Part shown: in pieces, positions 23,801-31,379 of the stretch
Numbering within the stretch: the first letter of the stretch is position 1
How the letters are laid out: each line of letters starts with the position of its first letter
Assembly (NCBI GenBank): GCA_964007475.1
Contig: OZ023273.1
Location: forward strand, 38,937,525-39,001,524
Source: Hybos culiciformis
Taxonomy: Eukaryota; Arthropoda; Insecta; Diptera; Hybotidae
Reading direction: 5' to 3'
Length of the DNA stretch: 64,000 bases
Translations under genes and position numbers: made by a program
The notes under the pieces: model-generated
What the model saw: the letters and a program-made list of their open reading frames with translations, nothing else
What the model was told of the DNA's origin: nothing
Databases searched by the model: none

Positions 23801-24124
23801 TTGAGTTCTACAAAAGTTTCTTTTTTTCGCTTTACATGTTTTATATTTATTTAATATTTTCTTTCACTTTCTTAATTTTTTTATTTTGTATAACAAGAGA
23901 AAAACATAATATTCTTTTTGCCGACTAATGTTATTAAGATCGATCTTGATTGTACACACATTTTATTATAAAATATCACACATTTTATTATAAAATATCA
24001 CATTAAGGGAAAAACTACGACTTTTGTCGTATAAAGATATATATTAACACTTTTTTTTTATAAATTTAAATAACTTACATAAAAAACTAAGTATTATAAT
24101 TGGTAATGTTATTGTTCTTAACAT
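10365..24124 (-). CDS. CLIP-domain trypsin-like serine protease zymogen, complete (gene B)
   Basis: Six exons join in frame to 577 codons plus stop: 24124-24079, 20168-19467, 19291-18986, 12536-12488, 11814-11761 and 10941-10365. Residues 1-16 form a hydrophobic signal peptide. The CLIP domain is at 50-96 with six cysteines, C-x5-C at 52 and 58 and CC at 95-96. A long linker of about 225 residues is Ser/Asp/Glu-rich, then has a seven-Pro run, then a His/Gln-rich stretch at about 254-272. Cys321 precedes activation site Arg328|Ile329. The triad is His375 (T-A-A-H-C), Asp422 (N-D-I-G) and Ser527 (G-D-S-G-G-P). Asp521 in the specificity pocket predicts cleavage after Arg or Lys. The enzyme should be secreted and active after cleavage; its substrate and cascade are unknown. 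Oddly, the new N terminus is I-I-S-N rather than I-V-G-G. Intron 3 contains other genes and transposons. Exon 1 was chosen by phase and signal peptide. Confidence 0.88.
11132..11616. mobile_element. Fold-back element, copy 1: arrays of TTGCGATAAATT-type repeats at both ends
   Basis: At 11132-11240 a unit of about 15 bp such as CAATTTATCGCAAAG repeats about seven times; at about 11490-11616 the reverse-complement unit (CTTTGCGATAAATTG) repeats about eight times. The middle, about 240 bp, has no coding sequence. Outer ends are GACTAATTTATCGCAA and TTGCAATAAATTAGCC. It sits in intron 5 of gene B. A second family member is at 18216-18551. Confidence 0.78.
11761..11814 (-). CDS. Gene B exon 5 (54 bp, catalytic His)
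   Basis: Acceptor TTTACAG; encodes Y-I-L-T-A-A-H-C. Two donors overlap (CAA|GTGTAA and CAAGT|GTAAGT). Only the second keeps the next exon open; the first brings a stop after six codons. Confidence 0.88.
11863..11896. repeat. (TAA)n microsatellite
   Basis: About eleven perfect AAT/TAA units in the intron between gene B exons 4 and 5, about 50 bases upstream of exon 5. Confidence 0.9.
12488..12536 (-). CDS. Gene B exon 4 (49 bp, R-C-I-G-S-L-I)
   Basis: Acceptor ATTTTAG, donor GTAAGT. It encodes N-Y-R-C-I-G-S-L-I-H-E, the strand before the active-site loop. The usual C-G-G-S is C-I-G-S here. Placed by phase between exons 3 and 5. Confidence 0.85.
12836..13246 (+). repeat. Second copy of the monomeric interspersed repeat
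   Basis: Shares TTACGAAATTTGTGTGTAAT, TTTTTACGTACCAAATTTGA and GAATGAAATCGGACGAACTT with 2300-3566. It holds about three shortened monomers, then AAATGGTGTAAGTTTGAAAA, GAGCGGTTTAGGAGCCTATT and a (GACAAACA)n end. Same orientation as the first copy. Confidence 0.78.
13889..15494 (-). mobile_element. 5'-truncated non-LTR retrotransposon (LINE) copy
   Basis: On the minus strand the copy begins at about 15494 inside the reverse transcriptase gene, just before the T-G-P-D-G-I-P motif, runs through a full C terminus, and ends in AATAAAAAAAAAAAATAAAAAAAA (written here as an A-rich tail at 13889-13916). A short 3' UTR has a duplicated TTACCTACTAACTG-like phrase directly after the stop. 5' truncation with an A tail is the usual result of target-primed reverse transcription. 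I could not find a clear target duplication. It lies in intron 3 of gene B, same orientation as the gene. Confidence 0.85.
14029..15494 (-). CDS. LINE reverse transcriptase, N-terminally truncated, frame intact
   Basis: About 488 codons stay open to the stop at 14029. In order: P-I-P-K-K-G-D and N-Y-R-P-I-A-L-T-S (fingers), Y-G-F-R, A-L-D-I-A-K-A-F-D-R-V-W (motif A, catalytic Asp), S-G-V-P-Q-G-C-V-L-S-P (motif B), S-F-A-D-D-S-N-L (motif C, the catalytic A-D-D), L-D-I-L-G-S and an L-E-Y-x-x-x-I-W-x-G-A thumb region of jockey/CR1-like reverse transcriptases. The upstream endonuclease and ORF1 are missing. An in-frame TAA precedes the junction, so the copy has no start of its own and is probably not translated. 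The lack of frameshifts points to recent insertion. Clade within the jockey/I group is not resolved. Antisense frames over it are shadows. Confidence 0.92.
15551..15820 (+). pseudogene. Gypsy/Ty3-type retrotransposon integrase, C-terminal scrap
   Basis: The 84-codon frame carries T-T-G-K-P-P-S-E-L, then E-E-V-F-E-K-D, K-Q-K-G-K-E, and E-I-G-N-R-V-Y-C-K. This order (TTG-x-P-P-E-L after the catalytic core, then a D-x-x-K-K-x-x-x-D-x-x-R spacer and the G-D-x-V-L-L-K start of the C-terminal domain) is typical of gypsy-class integrases. The catalytic D-D-E part, other domains and LTRs are not visible nearby. It starts about 55 bp from the 5' end of the LINE copy. I treat it as a dead fragment. Confidence 0.7.
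15840..16790. other. AT-rich spacer within gene B intron 3, upstream of the nested gene
   Basis: No coding or clear repeat content. It should contain the promoter of the plus-strand nested gene; TTATATTTTAG just before 16823 could be a 3' splice site for a 5' UTR exon. Confidence 0.4.
16827..18067 (+). CDS. Nested gene of unknown function: repeat-bearing, Cys-containing protein with C-terminal membrane segment
   Basis: I do not recognise this protein. The main exon (16827-17956) begins at ATG after GAGAAC and stays open for 377 codons. A consensus donor (CAA|GTAAGT at 17957) overlaps its last codons, and TTATTTTACAG ends at 18036; splicing this 80-base intron replaces the final Lys-stop with ten residues and stops at 18067, giving 386 aa. 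Visible parts: a possibly folded, acidic N terminus (1-45); degenerate repeats with N-S-x-N-L/N-S-L-N at 57, 97 and 143, each followed by K-Y-D-like and K-R-I-A-x-G-like motifs; a basic Ser/Asn-rich middle; a Cys-rich part (C-N-S-C-G-Q-Q-K-C at 266-274, further Cys to 308); poly-Gly; a hydrophobic segment at about 342-358; and an aromatic tail. This suggests a tail-anchored-like membrane protein, mostly disordered. It lies antisense inside intron 3 of gene B. Confidence 0.7.
18090..18215. mobile_element. Short inverted-repeat element related to the MITE at 9805-9951
   Basis: CATAATTCATAATAATTTTCACATGTATTTTTT (left, from about 18105; only the match is meant) pairs with ACAAAATACATGGGAAAATA / TGAATTATATG on the right. 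It shares the CATATGTATTTTGTTGTTG-like inner motif with the other copy. The fold-back element at 18216 begins at its right edge. Confidence 0.5.
18216..18551. mobile_element. Fold-back element, copy 2, with possible 9 bp target duplication
   Basis: Left end CCCGGCTAATTCGTTGCAAG with four or five AATTCGTCGCAAATA-type units; right end with six or seven TTTGCGATGAATTGC-type units closing CGACGAATTAGCCGGG. GAATTATAT occurs on both sides (18207-18215 and 18552-18560), as expected for a 9 bp target duplication. The centre is T/A-rich and non-coding. Long TIRs made of tandem repeats plus a 9 bp duplication recall Mutator-like fold-back elements; classification is inference. Confidence 0.75.
18986..19291 (-). 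CDS. Gene B exon 3 (His-rich linker, activation site)
   Basis: Acceptor TTTTTTAG before 19291, donor A|GTAAGT at 18986. It starts with P-P-H-P and a run of CAT/CAC/CAA codons giving the His/Gln tract, then Lys/Ser/Thr-rich sequence, C-G-V-S-I-G-Q-R|I-I-S-N and Q-F-P-W-L-A-R. Confidence 0.9.
19467..20168 (-). CDS. Gene B exon 2 (CLIP domain and acidic/Pro-rich linker)
   Basis: Acceptor TTTTCCAG before 20168; donor G|GTAAAT at 19467. A second possible acceptor (GATTTTAG) lies 30 bases inside and would drop ten residues. The 8-base segment GTCACCAA followed by GTAAGT also mimics a micro-exon, but the intron left would be only about 20 bases. The 3' half codes for acidic, Asn/His/Phe-rich and poly-Pro sequence. 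Confidence 0.85.
20798..21012. mobile_element. MITE with TACCCGTTTTA ends
   Basis: TACCCGTTTTA at 20798-20808 and TAAAACGGGTA at 21002-21012 are perfect inverted ends; matching continues imperfectly inward (CATACCTTTTTTC against its partner near 20975-20990). TA at each end may be the duplication. About 215 bp, non-coding, in intron 1 of gene B. Confidence 0.7.
21540..21660. repeat. Possible retroposon 3' fragment
   Basis: ATGAAAATCGGTCCATAAAT followed by TCGGGCACACAAAGATTTG resembles the 3' ends of insect non-LTR elements, and its base composition differs from its surroundings. Only one copy is visible here, so support is weak. Confidence 0.3.
21673..21724. repeat. 26 bp unit duplicated in tandem
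   Basis: Two near-identical units beginning TATTAAACATAATATTACAT stand side by side. Confidence 0.85.
22431..23244. mobile_element. Non-autonomous DNA transposon with G-rich ends (TAGGG..GGGGGGGGAGATTCGGA)
   Basis: The left end at 22431-22456 and the right end at 23219-23244 are inverted copies of about 26 bp with one G run each. Internal sites repeat the same theme: ACACATTCAGACAT (22464), TTTCGGACAG and ACATTCGGAC (22637-22668), CTGAATCTACCCCACCCCC and CACATTCAGACATTTG (about 23002-23060). No transposase frame remains. It is in intron 1 of gene B. Flanking target duplication is not clear. Confidence 0.75.
23957..24005. repeat. 22 bp tandem repeat, two units and a partial third
   Basis: CACATTTTATTATAAAATAT plus two bases repeats directly, just upstream of the gene B exon 1 donor side. 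Each unit is itself partly palindromic. Confidence 0.85.
24079..24124 (-). CDS. Gene B exon 1 (signal peptide)
   Basis: ATG at 24124-24122, fifteen codons and one base, donor T|GTAAGT. The residues after M-L-R-T are almost all hydrophobic. The leftover T plus GT of the next exon makes Cys16. The whole gene then has exact three-base periodicity, which supports this distant exon. Confidence 0.7.
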
Positions 24125-24129
24125 TTTTT

Positions 24130-27100
24130 TTCCAGTAATTATTTTATTATCATATATACTATATTTATTAAAATAATGTAATTATTATTTTTATTGGAAA
24201 AAAAAATATTTTTTTTGTTCTTTAATAATTTTTTTATTTTTAATTCTTAATTCTTCAACGGTTAAATCAAAACTAAAAAATTTTCTCTACGGTTTTATGC
24301 TAAAATAAGTTTTTTTTTTTAGGAGAAAAGTATAATATTAATATATTGAAAAATCCCCTGACCAAGAAAACAAAAATATATATTTTATATTGCAGGTATA
24401 TGAAGTTTTTTTTCTTTTTTTTTTTTTAACAATTTTAGAATTATGAGTGTTTAATCATCGGATCGTTATAAATTTTAAAATGTTTTATGAAAATTCCGGT
24501 CTTTAGGTGAAAAAAAAAAAAAAAAACAAAATAGAAAAACAAAATAAGAGTAAAATATAAAAAAAAAAAACTATTAATGTTTTGTCTAAAAAAATAAATA
24601 ATTTTTTTTATTTCTTTTCTTAGCAAAAATCATATTTGTTTTGAAATTTTAAGGGCATTGTTCCTGTCATATAAAAATAATTTAAGCATAAACTTTAACT
24701 GTACTACACTAAATTTTAATTTAAATTAAATTAAAAAAAAAAAAAAAACAGCTTAATACTATCTTATTTTTGGTACACTATAATAGTAAATGTTTTAATG
24801 GTTTTGATAAATAATTGATGATTTTGATAATAATCGCTTAAAGAAATATTAAAATATATATACGGTAGTTTTCCCAGTTTTCATCATGACTCATTGACAC
24901 CACACCTTTCGTTAAATTAAATATTAAAATGCATGTTTTTGTGCAATGCTGTTCATTAGAGAAGATCAAAAAGTTCCAGAAATAAAGAACAAATATTACT
25001 CGACGATAATAAGTTAATTTTACAAAGAATGACTATTCTAATTAAAATGTAAATTATTTAAATTTTTTTAATAATTATGTTGTAAACATGTTTTTAGAGA
25101 AAAAACCTTCTACTTGACATACATATTTTAAAAATTTGCTGCGCACGTCGAGTCGTCTTTCGCTCAAATCAGTTATGGTTATTTTATAATGTAAGTTTAA
25201 TAACCTATCGTTTAATAAGCATTAAATTATATTTTTATAACTTTAACAAAATCATCGCAATGATTATAACCTTTTTTTGTTTTTCTTACAATTAATTTCT
25301 TTATATTGCTATAAATAAAGCTAAATTGTACAGAATTAACAAAAAAAAAAAAAAAAAATGTTTTTTTTAAGAATTTAAAATCAAAAAGAATAATAATTGT
25401 AGTAATTTCGAATCATTATTTTGATTTAAAAGTCAACGCCATTTGATTAATTAATATAAAACAGTTAAATTATACTCTTTAATGTCGATTAAGATTGATG
25501 AAAGATCAAAAGAATTATAGCTGTTGTGTATTTTTGTGCACTGATAAAAGATATGATATTATAAGGAACAAAAAAAGCCTTGTTCTTTTAAAAACAGTTA
25601 TATTAGTAATAAATTTACTTAGCTTGTGTATATTTTATACAAATTCTATACAAAAATTATAATAAATTTGGCTTTTCAATTGTTGATGCGGTAATAATTT
25701 ATTAATCATATATGATAATAAAGAATACCTTATCACCTTTACACTAAATACACATATGCGTACATATGTACGTAAAATGTTTAGATACAAAAAAAAATTT
25801 TGTTTATGAGTAATTTTATTATTCAAATTATTTCGTTCTAACTTTGAATATGCTTAAAATAATACAAATAAAAAAAAAATGTACCATACTAAATAAACGA
25901 TACTACAAACTATGACTAATATAATAAAATTTGGATTATCCACCACCAGAATTTTGTAAAAGAATAAATAAAAAAGAAAGACGTATTCTTTAACAAAATA
26001 TTTTATTTATATACAATAAAATTATTTTTTTTTGAAGATCAAGGTAAACTTTTATTTTATCATAATTTTTTTTTAATATAGCTCCTCTTTAAAGACAAGA
26101 GGCAAAAACTACATATTGTGTGTGATAAAAATAATGAGAAGAAGAATTTAATGATATTTTAATTAACAAATTTGTGAGTAAAGAAATTAATTTAAAAAAA
26201 AAACCAAATTATTACAAATATTAAAATGACTTTCTGCATTACAATTAACTTATAAGTAAAGTGATCAGGAGTTATGTTATTTATTGTTATTCATACTATT
26301 TAAATATTTATTAGTTAAACAATATCTTTAAATAATTGTTTTTATCAATTTCAAAAATTCAAATAATAATCAATAATATTTACCTAAATATGTAAAATTT
26401 CTTAAAATTATTCGATTCTCATCAGAAAAATTAAACCAAATTTTTTATTTGTCATGACACCAGTGATAGAAGAATTAAAATATTGAACAAATTAATTTTC
26501 CAAGTGATTAATTTTATAAAAAAGTCCTGTAACACAAAAAAATATAAAAAAATAAGTTAAATAAGTATCTGGAATTGTGAGGTCTTATTATTTTTGAGTT
26601 TTTTTTTTTGTGGTTAAGATAAATGACCATCAATAAAACATAGAAAAACGTAATTTAAGTGCGATATATATTAAATGTCATATTGGCCACAATTTAACAT
26701 ATTATCACGTTAAACTATGCTTTGCTTAAAAACCTGATATTAACTCATACTATAATTATTATCTACTATTTATTTAAATTTAAAGTAAATACTGTAAGAT
26801 TTTGCGGTTAATAAACTTAATTATATACTTTGAAAATTCTATTTACTTTCCAATCAAAAAACTTGAAATAACTTAAGTTAACTAAAAATAAATCGAGTTT
26901 CTTAAATAAAAGTGTTATATATTTCACAAAATCATAATACTTAAATTATTAAAAAATATAAATAAATATTACAAACCGCAATCATTTATTGAATTTTTGA
27001 TTAGCGGCAAAAATATTGATTATTGAAACATAATCTTCACCACCGGTTGGAGAATAAATATTAAATTTTTTTGTGGTACTGTGAGATGGTGTTTTCGATG

Positions 27101-28280
27101 TAAATGTTTGAATTTAAATTAAAAAAAAATTTCTATTTTTCGAAACTTTTAAAATTGTCTTTTACTATTTTTTGTTTATTCACATAATAAAGGTATATTT
27201 ATTTTGCGCTAAGAAAAGGTTTTAATAATTTTAATTATTATAAAATATAGAAGAACAAAGTGATCAAAACTTATGTTAAATTTGTTAAATTTCTAGTAAA
27301 ATATAGTATATTATTATAATTTAAGAAATTTTACACTTTGTAGTTAAAGACAAATCTGAATAATTGTAAAAGATTACAATAAAAATTTTCGTAGAATTAG
27401 TTGTTTTTAACAGTGTTGAAGAAAAGTTATGAATCAATATCTTTCTCGGTCTTCTTATAGTTTGGAATGAATTGAAATTAAATCATAAAACTCATCATAT
27501 AAAATTCCTGCGAAACGTCGAATACTGGATAAAAAATGTTTGGCTACTACTAAGATTTTATTCTATACACAACTGAATCTTAATATAGAAGCACGTTGGT
27601 GCATATGTTTGAATGTATTTTTATTTTCAACTAGGAGACAAAAACAATTTACATTTAAAAACATTTCGGAGAATGGTTAATAAAAGTCTATTCTCATGAC
27701 TGAGGATAGACGAATCACTATTTTAGATTTAAAATTTTTGAATTTGTTTAGTTTGTTATTAAACCATTTTAGTGTACTTCTGTAAATTTATTCATTTTAT
27801 ACACATCATTATAGAATACATCAGATAAGTTGAAGTGAATTAAAAACCAAGATCTAAGAGTAAAAATTTCAAGAATACAATTTCTAAAACACAATTTGAA
27901 ATTATTTAACAAAAATTGAATGAACAAAATTCAGCAGCGCACATAATACCAATATAACAAAAAAAAAATATTTCTCTTATGAATACACTCTATATAAAAA
28001 TATCTTATTTTATGGACAAAAGCACATACTACTGAGAAATATATAATTTCCTAGTTTTTTTCTTTTTCGATACATACACACCGAAATAAAAAGAATAAAA
28101 AAACATCCTTTTTTCGCATGTTTCAGTAAAGTTAAATGAAAAAAAAACCTCCCTAATTTTTTATCTTTTTTTTTTATTTTTTATTTTTTTTTTTGTAAAA
28201 TATACAATATAAAGTCTGTATAAATTCAGAAAATTGTTTTGTTGAACTTTAAAAAGATTGTGTACAACTACCAAATCAGC
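24130..28280. other. AT-rich intergenic region upstream of gene B
   Basis: About 4 kb with long A and T runs and no convincing coding exon. It must hold the gene B promoter. A GC-richer spot at 25135-25180 (CTGCGCACGTCGAGTCGTCT then TCAGTT) stands out and may be a promoter. Confidence 0.5.
25135..25185 (+). promoter_or_regulatory. Candidate core promoter (GC-richer patch with TCAGTT)
   Basis: TCAGTT at about 25170 fits the arthropod initiator consensus on the plus strand. It follows the least AT-rich 30 bases for kilobases around and is followed by AAT|GTAAGT, a possible donor. Evidence is motif-level only. Confidence 0.25.
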
Positions 28281-28779
28281 AGGCACTGCCAGAGTAACAA
28301 TTCATTGTGTGTTAGCCTAGTGAAAGTTAAGTTCATATAAATTTTTCATTGAAAAAAAAAAAAATTTATATATTTTTTCCCCAATTTAATTTTTTGTTTT
28401 TTTTTTTCTTAAATAAAAAAATATAATAATTATATATTTTTCTGTGATTTAAAGTGATTATTTCAATTTAATTGAATAAAAAAATTAATAAATATATCAT
28501 CAATTTAATAAAAGATAATTAATTAAGAAAAATTATAAAATATAATAATTTTTTTTTATAAATAAAAATTGCACAAAAAAAAAGGATTTTTTTTTGTGTT
28601 TATAAAGCATAATTACATAGATTTTTTTTTTTTTTGCAAAATAAAAAATCAATTTTCGAGAAGAAACTCTCAAAAAACTAAAAAAATAAAAAATATTTTT
28701 TTTTATTTTATTTTATATATATTTATTAATTGCAAAAAGTTTTAATTAAACGGCCACAAAATTAATTACTCAAAGTATC
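28281..28779 (+). promoter_or_regulatory. Candidate promoter/5' UTR of a plus-strand gene
   Basis: AAATCAGCAGGCACTGCCAG at about 28275-28294 has an initiator-like TCAGC and is more GC-rich than its surroundings. It is followed by about 450 bases of extremely AT-rich sequence ending at the ATG at 28780. Linkage to that exon is inference. Confidence 0.25.
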
Positions 28780-28811
28780 ATGGTGCGATGTCCTTGTCGG
28801 CTATCACAAAG
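28780..28811 (+). CDS. Possible first coding exon of a plus-strand gene (11 residues)
   Basis: ATG in the context ATCATGG starts M-V-R-C-P-C-R-L-S-Q, then AG|GTGAGTC, a strong donor. The exon is clearly less AT-rich than its surroundings, which marks it. No later exon of matching phase (two bases left over) could be identified with confidence downstream. If real, its first intron is long and may contain GstZ1. The product is unrecognised. Confidence 0.35.
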
Positions 28812-28819
28812 GTGAGTCA

Positions 28820-30180
28820 AAAATTTTTTCGAAGAAAATGTGTACAAATTCTAGAAATTGAGAATTTTTTTTTTGATGTTTAAATTTGCAAATTTTTTTG
28901 TAACAAGAACGCAATAGGATGAAGTTTTCAGCATTGTCTGAACAGTAGATTTCCATATAATATTTTTTTCTCCTCCTTATAATTTATATACCAAGATAGA
29001 AATTGAATTTAAATAAGTAACAGAATACCGACGGGAAAAATAATTGAGATTAAAATATTGATTTGAGTTGAAACAGTAATAACAGTATTGATTTCAGTCT
29101 TTTTAAAATTAGTTGAGAGCTCGAGAATTTTAAGATGTTCTTTTGTTGAATTGTTGGCTCTAAAGAATTAATGGCACAGGAAAGTTTTAGTGAAGGCAAA
29201 ATGTCATTATATTTATTAAAATTTGTCAATGATAAATTTAATGTTTTGATAAAGTAATCAAGTGATTTACATTTTATATATTAAAAAATTCTGATACAAT
29301 AGTTATAAAGTTTTAGGTATTTATTATTTTTTTATTAATTTCAAACTAATGAAAATTTATAATATTTTATTGAATTTTCATGCAAATTTTCTATTAATGC
29401 TTCATTTACGAATAATTTTCATTCAAGCAATGTATAAATAAAATGGTGAGCGCTAAATTATCAAAATTTTTGAATCTCTTTAATTCTATTCAGTTTGAAC
29501 TTGTGGAAAGATAAAAGCTGTTGATGAATAACAAAGTGATGATATGCTAAGTCAGTTCCTTAGCTTAGCATTATACTTTTCCTTTTTTTGAGTGCACAAA
29601 ATAATTATTTATGTTTTAATAAAAATGTTAGTTATCATTATGCAATTAACAATCTACATTTTTGTTGTTCTTCGATCATTATAGATGGATCGCGGTCATA
29701 GAACATAGAATAATGTAGAATTTTGAGTTCTAGAAATATCATTTTGATCATTTGTTTTTTTTTTTTTAAATATCTCAACGATTTATTAAATATTCTTATT
29801 TGCGAGTGTTAGATTTTATGAATTGAATGAATTATAGAAATTTTTAAATTTTGTAATTTTATAGACTAATTTTAAATATGGTTTTACCATTAGGCATCCA
29901 GGATTAATAGATTAATCATATACCTATTCTATGTGTGCTTACAAGACATTTGTATGTTTAAGAAACATTTTTCTGATTAAATTTGTTCAGAAACTACAAA
30001 TATCCCATATTTAAATGCCTACAATTAATTATAATTTTCTATGGTATAATAAATTTGTTTGAAAGAAAGTGACAAGAATAAAACATTTTTTTTACTTCTC
30101 ATTATTTTTATATAATAAACATTTCAATTTGGTATTGACCTTTTTCCATATTATACATACTTAGATTAGGTAGATATACT
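28820..30180. other. AT-rich non-coding stretch
   Basis: Nothing beyond short runs; no ORF, RNA gene or clear repeat seen. Confidence 0.5.
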
Positions 30181-30189
30181 GTGTATTTT

Positions 30190-31236
30190 ACACGATTTTA
30201 TTTAAAACACGTTTGTCCGTTTGACCGTTTTGCGAACCCATTTTGCTGAAATTTTGCACATACCCTTATTTTCGGTGACAACACAAAATGCCATCAAGTT
30301 CAGCGCGTCGGTAATGCAATTTCGTCGGTAACTAAAATTTTTTTTAAAGCAACATTACCGAAAAAATTAAAATATGCATGCATTCAAAATTTCAGAATAA
30401 TCGGTTCGGAGGAAGTGAGTTAAAAGTTAATTGAAAGTTTACTTGGTTTATCTTTTTGTCATCAGACCGTGAAACTGATATTTGCATCACTTCCCTTGAG
30501 CTGATTTAGATGAAATTTTGGGCTACATTACATAACCGCTTCTGGTGGTTGGTTAGTGGGATTTGCCGCGAAATGATAATAATCGAATTTTTGTGTTTCG
30601 CTGTTATAACAAAAATTTTTGTTATAACCGCGAAACTCATACAAATTCTAGTTTCGCAGTCATGACAAAAAATTTTCGCGGTTATGACATTCGCGGTTCT
30701 GTCAGTTCACCAAAATTTTGCACAGACTTAGCCTCTAATTTATTTCAAGGATTCGATGTTTAGTCTGAAAATAGATATCGGAATATATTGAATTTGAAAT
30801 TAAAAAGAAAAAATTCTCAAATAAACATGCAGAAATTCAAACTTATTTGGAGATTAGTGATTTAAAAGTTTTAAATAAAAATAAATAAATAGAAATTTTC
30901 AGTTACACAATTTTAGGCTAAACTGTAGTTTACGTGTACAAGCTCGATTTGGCTGAAACTTTGTGACGGCCCCGTTTCGGAGATATGGCTTCCCAAAGTT
31001 TTCGTATGCTTTGTATGCCAATTTATTTGTTAATTTCGATTTGGAGAGGAGGTAGAGGCGGTCCCCCAGATGCCAAATCCAAGAAAGTTTTTGTTGGAAA
31101 CTTTCAGAGCTCTTCAAAGTTTCATATTTTCACTATTTCTATTGCCCAAACAAATGTTTACAATTTGAAAGGAAAAATAAAAAAACAAAGCAAAAAAAAA
31201 GCCCTGGAGTTCGGGGGAGGCGGCGACGGTTCCCCA
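30190..31236. repeat. Mosaic of interspersed repeat fragments
   Basis: The block has phrases typical of insect repeat 3' regions: CGTTTGTCCGTTTGACCG, TTTGCTGAAATTTTGCACAT, CAGAATAATCGGTTCGGAGG, and later GGCTGAAACTTTGTGACGG. An internal near-palindrome at about 30597-30635 pairs TTCGCTGTTATAACAAAAAT with its reverse, and the GTTATAAC/GTCATGAC theme recurs at 30657-30690. The right part (30985-31230) has G-rich stretches (GGAGAGGAGGTAGAGGCGG and GGGGGAGGCGGCGACGG). The plus-strand frame at 30985-31254 has no family signal and reads through repeat. The SINE at 31240 follows at once. Confidence 0.45.
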
Positions 31237-31239
31237 TCA

Positions 31240-31372
31240 GCCGTCATGGTGTAGTGGTATTGCCCTTATCCTATGACATGCTCGGCTGTGGGTTGGATTC
31301 CCACCTCGGACTAGAATTTATGTTAATTTTTCAATTTGTCTCACTTGAATTTAGAGTTGTGTTGTTTTTTTA
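31240..31372 (+). mobile_element. tRNA-derived SINE, copy 1
   Basis: Box A TGGTGTAGTGG (31247-31257) and box B GGTTGGATTCC (31291-31301) have tRNA spacing. After the CCCACCTCGGACT end of the tRNA-like part comes a unique body (AATTTTTCAATTTGTCTCAC, TTGAATTTAGAGTTGTGTTG) and a T-rich end. It matches the copy at 33342-33480 throughout. Box B has one change from GGTTCGATTCC. Confidence 0.82.
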
Positions 31373-31379
31373 TGTATAT

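Noticed and set aside
30985..31254. 89-codon plus-strand frame with Gly-rich start
   Set aside because: It lies in a mosaic of repeat fragments and runs into a SINE; no protein family features.
31240..31315. A tRNA gene
   Set aside because: Boxes A and B are present but stems do not pair into a cloverleaf, and the same body follows both copies; this is a SINE head.
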